Assembly: GCA_032718475.1 (NCBI GenBank)
Contig: JAUCBJ010008709.1
Span: 1-64,000 of the forward strand
Length of the DNA stretch: 64,000 nucleotides
Direction of reading: 5' to 3'
Origin: Nemertoderma westbladi
Taxonomy: Eukaryota; Xenacoelomorpha; Nemertodermatida; Nemertodermatidae
The position numbers were made by a program, and so were the translations under genes. Shown one piece after another: positions 22,665 to 32,753 of the stretch (the stretch's first letter is position 1; every line of letters starts with the position of its first letter). The notes below the pieces were generated by a model, which saw only the letters and a list, made by a program, of their open reading frames with translations, was not told where the DNA came from and made no database searches.

Positions 22665-23378
22665 ATGAATATGTATTTACGACATGAGGAGCCTCTACCT
22701 GCAGTCCGAGATCAGTTCGACGGAATGCATCTGTATCGGAGGACTCGAGGCGAGGATCAGGAGACGCCGAAGGTCTTCAGCGTATACAAGCTCTTCTACA
22801 AGTGTGGTGAATGCATGAATAAGCAGGACATAGCGATTCCCGACCGACTAGACGAGCAACATCCAGAACCGATATTAACGCGTTGTCAAGCTCACCAGTT
22901 CCTTAGATATAACGAGGGAGGTTACCCGATGAGCGACCCGATGATCAGTATCGACTTTAGCGGAAGGCGACCTCCGAGACCCATTACGCCGACCGTTACG
23001 ACATTAGATCCGTATACGGAGATTAAACCCTGTTCGACACCCAGTTTGATAGAGACGGCAGCGGCCATTTCGCTGTACCGAGCCTATAAGGATCTAGAGG
23101 CGCGGCGCGAAGCGGCGCGGGACTCGGGTACCAAACCCGCGGGTTTGGAGCTCTCGAGTCCCTGGACTGCGTTTACTTCACTTCACCAGGAGAGGAAACT
23201 CACGCCTGAGTATCCAGACGAGATTCGCGCCATCCATCCGTCTACTAACCACACCCACGATCCACGGTTTATACGATATTTACTCCAAATTATTTCGGGA
23301 AGTTTCGACGCACGTATTATTAAGCCCGAATCTGTCCAATCCTTTATATATCATCGTCGCTCTGATATATACGTCTAG
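22665..23378 (+). CDS. BEL1 accessory frame, downstream part
   Basis: 237 residues from its first ATG, in frame with the upstream part and separated by 21 nt after the amber. Near residue 46 there is C-G-E-C and about 30 residues later R-C-Q-A-H, a possible metal site (C-x2-C...C-x2-H). A Pro-rich stretch follows, then a helical Arg/Glu segment. No transmembrane segment, so not an envelope protein. Palindrome H1 copy e lies inside it (KPAGL), and its last codons form half of hairpin L1 (23345-23371). Function unknown. Confidence 0.5.
   Translation: MNMYLRHEEPLPAVRDQFDGMHLYRRTRGEDQETPKVFSVYKLFYKCGECMNKQDIAIPDRLDEQHPEPILTRCQAHQFLRYNEGGYPMSDPMISIDFSGRRPPRPITPTVTTLDPYTEIKPCSTPSLIETAAAISLYRAYKDLEARREAARDSGTKPAGLELSSPWTAFTSLHQERKLTPEYPDEIRAIHPSTNHTHDPRFIRYLLQIISGSFDARIIKPESVQSFIYHRRSDIYV
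23131..23148 (+). repeat. BEL1 palindrome H1, copy e
   Basis: CCAAACCCGCGGGTTTGG, a perfect 18-bp palindrome inside the accessory frame. Confidence 0.85.
23345..23371 (+). repeat. BEL1 stem-loop L1, copy 1
   Basis: Stem TATATATCA/TGATATATA (9 bp), loop TCGTCGCTC. It overlaps the last codons of the accessory frame. Confidence 0.75.
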
Positions 23379-23817
23379 ATTTATTACCCAGCGCACAATT
23401 GGCGGCCTAAGGAGACTCGTTTGGGGTCATTGACCTCTGAACGAGTGGAGGATCAGGACCGCCGCGCCCACAGCGACAACAGCCGGAGCTCACAGCTCGT
23501 GGCAAGTACCAGAAGGAGGAGTCCTTGGCAAGCGTCAAGCCAAGGACGAGCAGTTCTATTCGACGGTTGAAGAAAAGGAGTTGGCGGAGGCGCCCACAGG
23601 GACACGGCAAATGGGACGAGGCCGAGGGAGGAGCACCAGTCGGGAGATAGTCGGTGCCCAGGGAACGTCGTCGCCGGTTCCGGGAAGTGACGCCTCAAGG
23701 ACGCCGTCAACAGAGTCTACAGGGGGTAGACTGGTGTATCTGGAGAGGGGAGCGAGCCCGAGAGACCCAGGAGCTAGCCGATGAGACTATAATATCACGG
23801 AGCGACAAACTCTAGAC

Positions 23818-23846
23818 ATATACATCATCGTCGCTCTGATGTATAT
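23818..23846 (+). repeat. BEL1 stem-loop L1, copy 2 (compensated)
   Basis: Stem ATATACATCA/TGATGTATAT (10 bp) with the same loop TCGTCGCTC as copy 1. One base pair changed on both arms (T-A to C-G), the mark of a conserved RNA structure. Confidence 0.8.
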
Positions 23847-24063
23847 CGTAGGTTTTGATCAATCATTCGACTGGACTCATATACACTAGTCGTATCCATG
23901 TTTTAGAATTTTATTTTCGAAGGCCGAAAAATATTGAAAGGAAATACTTTTATTTTGTAGTCCGATTGGAAATAGTAAATACTTTAACTATATTTGATTT
24001 TGTGTATATGACTTTATTTGCTCTAAAGTTTATTGAAAGAGGCAAAGGAAGTGATTGGGGAGA

Positions 24064-24080
24064 CAAACCCGCGGGTTTGG
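24064..24080 (+). repeat. BEL1 palindrome H1, copy f
   Basis: CAAACCCGCGGGTTTGG in the 3' non-coding region; stem CAAACC/GGTTTG, loop CGCG. Confidence 0.8.
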
Positions 24081-24629
24081 CTTACTCCTATCACTTACCT
24101 GAGCAATCATCAAACCAAGATGATTTGCGTTTTTTATAAGAAATTAAGTAAAGTCCGAAAATGAAAGAAATTATTACGTATTTTATATTTAATTTGATTA
24201 TCGGCCTTTAATGCAATACGTTTATATTTAGTTTATCTTGTTAATGTTGATCGTTAATTTGAGATGGGAAATGGGGGACATTGTCCTAGCCATGTTCCAT
24301 TTCAATAGGTAGACCGTCAATTTGTAAATAAATAAAGGAAGTAATATTTTGTATATTTAATTTGTATGTAGTAATCATTATGTAGAACGAACGAGAAACA
24401 ATATTTGGTAAATTTAATTTGTATGTAATAATCGTTAACATTGAAAGAGATAATATTTGTAAATTTAATTTGTATGTAATTCATTATGCAATATCTATAG
24501 CAATATTTGTAAATAGTAGAATTATTGTGTTATTTAGATTAGTTGGAAGAAATTTATTTTGTTTTGTATACATCACCTTATACTCTTCTACAATTGGAGG
24601 GAAACATTATATGATTTCCCTTGGAGCGG

Positions 24630-26700
24630 TGTTACGGTATATGGCGCTGTATCCACATATATTAGTCCGTTATACTGTACACAATATTAGTCCGTTATAC
24701 TGTACGTTATATTAGTCCGTTGTGCAGCATAATATTTTAGATAAGGCATAATAACGCAGTAGTATTTAGATAGGGAAATCGAAACACCCATATATTTGAA
24801 TTCATCCATTTTGTATAGTATGTAGCCCTACCTACGTAATTTTGTATTAGGATATATGTAGATAGTTCCAGGGTAGCAAGTTTAGTCGGACCCTGGATTT
24901 TGTGCTTGCTGATATTAGTTTGATAGGGCTAGCATATAGGGGCGCTGTCCTGGCCATTCAGCAGCCAGGGACGTGAACCATTACCATATATGGTAATAAT
25001 TCGAGGTTTGGGCAGGCGATAGGGCTACAATCCGGCCTCCTTATTGGACTAACTGCTTCCAGGTTGGTCTAATGCTAGCACGGACTGGAGAGCCAATAGG
25101 AGAGCGATTGAGTCACCCTATTGCATCACCCCATCCGGATCACCTATAAATTGGCGGTGTGCCGGTAGAGCCTTACAATCTGTCCCTGACACCTCACATG
25201 ATCTGCTATCACCTTGTACTTGCTGAGCTGTCTCTATTCAATTTTGACGGATATTTTAGCGTATTTTCTGCAATTTGCTTTTTCGATTAATCTCAAAATG
25301 ATTTGCTAGTGCGATTACTCTTGATTGTGTTTCTCAATTAATTCCTTCGATTACTGCAAATTACAACTGGAACTATGATTTCTACCTTTTGATTAATGGT
25401 TCTATGTGATTCCTTTCTGCGCAATAATCCTAAGGGATTTCTGAGACTGTCAGACTTTGTGATTTGCATGCGCCGCTACGGTAGCTATTAGCATAATGGA
25501 GGGCTAAGGCGCCAGTGGGCGGTGGGCACATCGGGGGGTTAGCGACGAAGGGAGCGGAGGATTCAAAGGCGAGCAACGCTGGCGGGGGGTCACCGTTGCG
25601 GTCGGGCAATTTGCATTGTAGCGTGGGGGCAGCTCGCTGGTACAGTAATTAGGGGGCTGATGATCCAGGTTTTGTCTCTATTTAGTATTAGGGGGGCAGG
25701 AATTGGGTTAGTTAGGAAGCCTAGATGTACCCGGGAGAGGTCTGCGTGCTTTACAATTGCGAATTGCATGTATTGCGAATTATTATATTGTGCTGTGTAA
25801 TTGCTAATTGCGTGCATTGCGGATTGTACAATTGTGAATCGCGCATTGCGAGCTGTGATTGCTGACGCTGATTGGTGTGTTACTAAAGTGTGCCTAAGAT
25901 TACGAATGCTTAGATAGGCGCTCTTTTCCCTTTGATTGATTTCTATCTCTTAGTTTACTGTAAATAATTACTGATTAGGTCAAAGTAATACAGTATTTTA
26001 GGCTGTTACATATTTGTGACTGTAATTAATTAGTAAAATTAAGAATTAGTACGCAGCATAGCGGAGAGTAGCTAAGGTAATAATTAGAGTACCGTAAACT
26101 ATTCACGCTGAGCGGTTATTTGAATTAGCGGGCAATAAGCTAGATAGCAGTATTCAGTACGCAAAACGCATTAGTAATTTGCTGGCCTAAAGCCAGCCGC
26201 AGACAAGTTTAGTCCCACTATAGGTATTAGCCCTAATAAACACTGTACCACTTTGATTATTTTAAATATTCTCGCATTCACACATTCCGTTAGGGAACCC
26301 CCAGTATTCGCGATTAGAAAAGACGTAGGCATTGGCGTACTTTAACAGTAAGATTAAGCGTAAGAATATACTCTGAGTGTAAAACCTCTCACACTCGTTT
26401 TAAGTCAGCTTAGGGAGCCGATTCGGGTTTGTTGTTTTGGTTATTCCCGCGTGGCTCATATATTCGAACAGTTAGCTCTCTATCGAGTAATTGGTAGAGA
26501 AAGGAACAAGAAATTAGCAGGAGCCGTAGAAAATTAGTAAAACATATTAGCGGACGGCAGGTTAGCGCCATCTAACGGTAAGTAGCGGTTTTGTATTTAG
26601 CAGCCCCTCACATTAGCAATAATACGCTCCTGATTGCCCTGTCTAATAAATAGAGCAGTTTTGTGTCTTTATTGGTTAGGCCGGGGTAGTTTGTTTAACA
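24630..26700 (+). repeat. BEL1 3' LTR
   Basis: 2071 bp, TGTTA...TAACA, followed by the target duplication GATAT. TATA copy at 25145; AATAAA at 26235 and 26645. Same length as the 5' LTR with only about five substitutions seen. Confidence 0.95.
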
Positions 26701-29700
26701 GATATTATTGTACAACATATAGATATGCAGCTTGTAATATAACAAAGATATTATTGTACAACATATAGATATGCAGCTTGTAATATAACAAAGATATTAT
26801 TGTACAACATATAGATATGCAGCTTGTAATATAACAAAGATATTATTGTACAATATATAGATATGCAGCTTGTAATATAACAAAGATATTATTGTACAAC
26901 ATATAGATATGCAGCCTGTAATATATCAAAGATATTATTGTACAACATATAGATATGCAGCTTGTAATATAACAAAGATATTATTGTACAACATATAGAT
27001 ATGCAGCTTGTAATATAACAAAGATATTATTGTACAACATATAGATATGCAGCTTGTAATATAACAAAGATATTATTGTACAACATATAGATATGCAGCC
27101 TGTAATATAACAAAGATATTATTGTACAACATATAGATATGCAGCTTGTAATATAACAAAGATATTATTGTACAACATATAGATATGCAGCTTGTAATAT
27201 AACAAAGATATTATTGTACAACATATAGATATGCAGCTTGTAATATAACAAAGATATTATTGTACAACATATAGATATGCAGCTTGTAATATAACAAAGA
27301 TATTATTGTACAACATATAGATATGCAGCTTGTAATATAACAAAGATATTATTGTACAACATATAGATATGCAGCCTGTAATATATCAAAGATATTATTG
27401 TACAACATATAGATATGCAGCTTGTAATATAACAAAGATATTATTGTACAACATATAGATATGCAGCTTGTAATATAACAAAGATATTATTGTACAACAT
27501 ATAGATATGCAGCTTGTAATATAACAAAGATATTATTGTACAACATATAGATATGCAGCCTGTAATATAACAAATATATTATTGTACAACATATAGATAT
27601 GCAGCTTGTAATATAACAAAGATATTATTGTACAACATATAGATATGCAGCTTGTAATATAACAAAGATATTATTGTACAACATATAGATATGCAGCTTG
27701 TAATATAACAAAGATATTATTGTACAACATATAGATATGCAGCTTGTAATATAACAAAGATATTATTGTACAACATATAGATATGCAGCTTGTAATATAA
27801 CAAAGATATTATTGTACAACATATAGATATGCAGCTTGTAATATAACAAAGATATTATTGTACAACATATAGATATGCAGCTTGTAATATAACAAAGATA
27901 TTATTGTACAACATATAGATATGCAGCTTGTAATATAACAAAGATATTATTGTACAACATATAGATATGCAGCCTGTAATATATCAAAGATATTATTGTA
28001 CAACATATAGATATGCAGCTTGTAATATAACAAAGATATTATTGTACAACATATAGATGTGCAGCTTGTTATATAACAAAGATATTATTGTACAACATAT
28101 AGATATGCAGCTTATAATATAACAAAGATATTATTGTACAACATATAGATATGCAGCTTGTAATATATCAAAGATATTATTGTACAACATATAGATATGC
28201 AGCTTGTAATATAACAAAGATATTATTGTACAACATATAGATATGCAGCTTGTAATATAACAAAGATATTATTGTACAACATATAGATATGCAGCTTGTA
28301 ATATAACAAAGATATTATTGTACAACATATAGATATGCAGCTTGTTATATAACAAAGATATTATCGTACAACATATAGATATGCAGCTTGTAATATATCA
28401 AAGATATTATTGTACAACATATAGATATGCAGCTTGTAATATAACAAAGATATTATTGTACAACATATAGATATGCAGCTTGTAATATAACAAAGATATT
28501 ATTGTACAACATATAGATATGCAGGTTGTAATATAACAAAGATATTATTGTACAACATATAGATATGCAGCTTGTTATATAACAAAGATATTATTGTACA
28601 ACATATAGATATGCAGCTTGTAATATATCAAAGATATTATTGTACAACATATAGATATGCAGCTTGTAATATAACAAAGATATTATTGTACAACATATAG
28701 ATATGCAGCTTGTAATATAACAAAGATATTATTGTACAACATATAGATATGCAGCTTGTAATATAACAAAGATATTATTGTACAACATATAGATATGCAG
28801 CTTGTAATATAACAAAGATATTGTTGTACAACATATAGATATGCAGCTTGTAATATAACAAAGATATTATTGTACAACATATAGATATGCAGCTTGTAAT
28901 ATAACAAAGATATTATTGTACAACATATAGATATGCAGCCTGTAATATATCAAAGATATTATTGTACAACATATAGATATGCAGCTTGTAATATAACAAA
29001 GATATTATTGTACAACATATAGATATGCAGCTTGTAATATAACAAAGATATTATTGTACAACATATAGATATGCAGCTTGTAATATAACAAAGATATTAT
29101 TGTACAACATATAGATATGCAGCCTGTAATATAACAAATATATTATTGTACAACATATAGATATGCAGCTTGTAATATAACAAAGATATTATTGTACAAC
29201 ATATAGATATGCAGCTTGTAATATAACAAAGATATTATTGTACAACATATAGATATGCAGCTTGTAATATAACAAAGATATTATTGTACAACATATAGAT
29301 ATGCAGCTTGTAATATAACAAAGATATTATTGTACAACATATAGATATGCAGCTTGTAATATAACAAAGATATTATTGTACAACATATAGATATGCAGCT
29401 TGTAATATAACAAAGATATTATTGTACAACATATAGATATGCAGCTTGTAATATAACAAAGATATTATTGTACAACATATAGATATGCAGCTTGTAATAT
29501 AACAAAGATATTATTGTACAACATATAGATATGCAGCCTGTAATATATCAAAGATATTATTGTACAACATATAGATATGCAGCTTGTAATATAACAAAGA
29601 TATTATTGTACAACATATAGATGTGCAGCTTGTTATATAACAAAGATATTATTGTACAACATATAGATATGCAGCTTATAATATAACAAAGATATTATTG

Positions 29701-30766
29701 TACAACATATAGATATGCAGCTTGTAATATATCAAAGATATTATTGTTCAACATATAGATATGCAGCTTGTAATATAACAAAGATATTATTGTACAACAT
29801 ATAGATATGCAGCTTGTAATATAACAAAGATATTATTTTACAACATATAGATATGCAGCTTGTAATATAACAAAGATATTATTGTACAACATATAGATAT
29901 GCAGCTTGTTATATAACAAAGATATTATCGTACAACATATAGATATGCAGCTTGTAATATATCAAAGATATTATTGTACAACATATAGATATGCAGCTTG
30001 TAATATAACAAAGATATTATTGTACAACATATAGATATGCAGCTTGTAATATAACAAAGATATTATTGTACAACATATAGATATGCAGGTTGTAATATAA
30101 CAAAGATATTATTGTACAACATATAGATATGCAGCTTGTTATATAACAAAGATATTATTGTACAACATATAGATATGCAGCTTGTAATATATCAAAGATA
30201 TTATTGTACAACATATAGATATGCAGCTTGTAATATAACAAAGATATTATTGTACAACATATAGATATGCAGCTTGTAATATAACAAAGATATTATTGTA
30301 CAACATATAGATATGCAGCTTGTAATATAACAAAGATATTATTGTACAACATATAGATATGTAGCTTGTAATATATCAAAGATATTATTGTAAAACATAT
30401 AGATATGCAGCTTGTTATATAAGAAAGATATTATTGTACAACATATAGATATGCAGCTTATAATATAACAAAGATATTATTGTACAACATATAGATATGC
30501 AGCTTGTAATATAACAAAGATATTATTGTACAACATATAGATATGCAGCTTGTTATATAACAAAGATATTATTGTACAACATATAGATATGCAGCTTGTA
30601 ATATAACAAAGATATTATTGTACAACATATAGATATGCATCATTTAATATAACAAAGATATTATTGTACAACATATAGATATGCAGCTTGTAATATAACA
30701 TAGATATTATTGTACAACATATAGATATGCAGCTTATAATATAACAAAGATATTATTGTACAACAT
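26701..30766. repeat. 46-bp satellite array, segment 2 (~88 monomers)
   Basis: Continuation of the same array after BEL1, ending at the BEL2 insertion. It holds its own higher-order duplication of exactly 34 monomers (1564 bp): GCAGGTTG at 28521 and 30085, the ATCG variant at 28365 and 29929, CAAATATATT at 27571 and 29135, ATGTGCAG at about 28056 and 29620. Confidence 0.97.
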
Positions 30767-31325
30767 TGTTCGCGGTATTTCAACTTTTCATAACGCGAGT
30801 TGAATATTTTTTGTATTTATTTAAAATGTTTATTCCGATATCACTACTGGGTGCGGGACCATGGGTTTTGGGCACATTCTATGGACTGGGGGCGATTTAT
30901 GGGCGAATATTGGGGCGACTTACAGGGTACGGGAATAATTTCATGTTTATAAGGGCCAGGGGTGGGAGGCAAAGTTAAGCAGTATTCAGGTTAGCCTGAG
31001 TACTATTAGGCCCTGGCCAACTTCCTGCTGCCTGTAGAGTCGGGTTTGGTAACGCGCCAGGCCTAAAGGACAAGGACTGCCCTTAGCAGTCCCTGGCCAA
31101 CAGCAGTTATTACGAGCCTGAAAGCGGAACGCCAGCTGCTTGTGTCAGGGACTTGCGACGGGAAATGACACGACAGACCCCTAGCCAAGCCGTACTGGTT
31201 CTCGATGATTGTTCCCTTCGGGGTTCGTGAGGGGTGGGACGGACACGCGAAAGGGTCTACCGACTAACAGAGGAAGGGTTTGACGAGGGTTGCCCTTAGC
31301 GGTCTCTGGTCAACAGCAGTTATTA

Positions 31326-31346
31326 CGAGCCTGAAAAGGACATCGG
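31326..31346 (+). repeat. BEL2 palindrome H2, LTR copy a
   Basis: CGAGCCTGAAAAGGACATCG, an H2 variant with a TCG/CGA arm change. The matching 3' LTR position is about 47473. Confidence 0.5.
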
Positions 31347-31546
31347 AACGCCGGCTGCTTGTACCAGGGATTTGCAACGGGAACCGATGACAGACCCCTT
31401 AGCCAAGCCGTACTGGTTCTCGATGATCGTTCCCTTCGGGGTTCGTGAGGGGTGGGACGGACACGCGACGGGGTCGAAAGACAAAGGACTGGACTCTACT
31501 GGCCTACCGACTGTTCGGAGCAGTTTCTCGGCTGCCGAAGCAACTA

Positions 31547-31567
31547 CGAGCCTGAATAAGGACTCGG
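31547..31567 (+). repeat. BEL2 palindrome H2, LTR copy b
   Basis: CGAG-CC...GG-A-CTCG hairpin with a bulged A and loop TGAATAA. The 3' LTR copy is at about 47693. Confidence 0.6.
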
Positions 31568-32278
31568 AAAGCCTAGGTGGTTGGGTCTCTGCGATGAACC
31601 GATGGACCCCTAGCCAAGCCGTACTGGTTCTCGATGATCGAACCCTTCGGGGTTCGGGAGGGGTGGGACGGACACGCGAACGGGTCCACCGACACGACAG
31701 ACTCCTAGCCAAGCCGTACTGGTTCTCGATGACCGATCCCTTCGGGGTTCGAGAGGGGTGGTACGGATACGCGACAGAGTCTACCGACTGGACCGACCCT
31801 TAGCCAAGCCGTGCTGGTTCTCGATGATCGATCCCTTCGGGGTTCGGGAGGGGTGGAACGGACACGCGACAGGGTCGACCGACACCGACACTACGGCATC
31901 AAGACTAGGACCGAGGGAAAATCTGGGGAACATTAGTTAGGCTAAAATCTGAGCGAACAGTGGGTAATTAAATAATATACTGTAGGGATTTATATTGTCG
32001 TGTATAATTATTGTGAATATTTGGTGTATATTGATTTGGGGAAGCCCAATTAATTCTCAATCAAGGTTCAGTGAGATTAGCTCAAGGTTCAACTGTAGGG
32101 AAGTTACATTAAAGCGTATATCCAACCAATGCAGCTTTTTCTCAACCGCAATCTTGCATCTAAGAAATTACTCCTTCTCCACAATCAATATCCGGTGACT
32201 GGCCGGGACACCGTGGTCTGTAAAGCCCCGCCTCCAGCATCGGCGTTTTTCCCCCCTGGTGTCGGGATAACGGCAACA

Positions 32279-32561
32279 AAATTGAGAATTAAAGGGTCAA
32301 TTTTGACAGGGTGTCAAAATTGAGAATTAACGGTCAATTTGACAGGGTGTCAAAATTGAGAATAAAATCGCGGCCAACTTCAACTGGTGGAAGTTGGGAA
32401 TCCTACAATACTCATCAAACTCTCTCCGTGCTTACCAGCACCCACTACGAGGAAACTCTGGTATTTGAGTTAAGACAAAGTCGTGGTCTAATAAATCAAC
32501 AAACTCGATCTAACCAACTCGTAGTCGGCAGATCACACATTTGGAGAGTTATTAACAGGGA
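32279..32561 (+). other. BEL2 leader
   Basis: Starts with three copies of AAATTGAGAATTAA-type sequence (about 32278, 32314, 32350) that form the two stem-loops annotated separately. No usual TGG-type primer site recognised. Confidence 0.55.
32297..32359 (+). repeat. BEL2 leader tandem stem-loops
   Basis: First: TCAATTTTGACA (32297-32308), loop GGG, TGTCAAAATTGA (32312-32323), a perfect 12-bp stem. Second: 32334-32344 with 32348-32359, the same loop and one bulged base. They start 18 bp after the LTR. Confidence 0.85.
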
Positions 32562-32753
32562 ATGGAAGTATCGATCACACCCATTGATATAATCCAAGTT
32601 GAGCCAGGAATCTGGCACGTCGAGGTTGAAGTACAAGGAACGAACGTCGGACAATTCAGGATTACCGTTCGGGTGGTCCAAGCTGAGTACAATACTTACG
32701 AGGAACTATTTTACGACATCGCACATCTAGCTATCAACGAGGCGCTACAATGA
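32562..32753 (+). CDS. BEL2 small upstream frame (63 aa)
   Basis: 63 residues; its TGA overlaps the gag-pol ATG as ATGA (32750-32753). That arrangement would suit termination-reinitiation. The protein is acidic with alternating hydrophobic residues (beta-like); I recognise no family. It could be a chance frame, but the exact ATGA overlap and its reasonable composition make it worth listing. Confidence 0.45.
   Translation: MEVSITPIDIIQVEPGIWHVEVEVQGTNVGQFRITVRVVQAEYNTYEELFYDIAHLAINEALQ

Larger units (their letters stand above)
23379..24629 (+). other. BEL1 3' non-coding region
   Basis: No convincing gene; several short frames on both strands lack recognisable content. GC-rich to about 23780, then strongly AT-rich. 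Contains stem-loop L1 copy 2 and palindrome H1 copy f. The short purine run TTGGAGCGG directly before the 3' LTR may be the polypurine tract. Confidence 0.5.
10226..26700 (+). mobile_element. BEL1: near-intact BEL/Pao LTR retrotransposon
   Basis: 16,475 bp, bounded by two 2071-bp LTRs starting TGTTA and ending TAACA. A 5-bp target duplication GATAT (10221-10225 and 26701-26705) lies in the satellite monomer, and joining the flanks restores a normal monomer. Order: LTR, hairpin-rich leader, one gag-pol frame of 2732 codons, a non-coding gap, an accessory frame split by one amber codon, 1.2 kb without genes, LTR. The near-identity of the LTRs marks a recent insertion. The uninterrupted frame looks intact, but the protease has an internal deletion. 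BEL/Pao is assigned from the DUF1759, peptidase, RT and DUF5641 content. Confidence 0.95.
31182..31870 (+). repeat. BEL2 LTR internal repeats with UUCG hairpins (5 copies)
   Basis: Units beginning TAGCCAAGCCGTACTGGTTC at 31182, 31400, 31611, 31706 and 31801: spacing 218, 211, 95 and 95 bp. Each contains CCCTTCGGGG, a CCC/GGG stem closed by a UUCG tetraloop. In the copy at 31611 the stem is perfect over 7 bp (CGAACCC/GGGTTCG). Spacing is not a multiple of three, so the repeated peptide in the open frames is not under coding constraint. Confidence 0.85.
30767..32278 (+). repeat. BEL2 5' LTR
   Basis: 1512 bp, TGTTCGCGG...GGCAACA. The central part is built of repeats (see 31182-31870). A TTTATAAGGG element at about 30948 is a possible TATA. 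The frames across it (for example 31372-31803) are by-products of the repeats. Confidence 0.93.

Noticed and set aside
22359-23378. Envelope gene in BEL1
   Set aside because: No signal peptide, transmembrane segment or fusion-like region visible.
31372-31803. 143-codon frame with repeated FGVREGW peptide
   Set aside because: Lies in LTR repeats whose spacing (95, 211, 218) shifts frame; no conserved protein.
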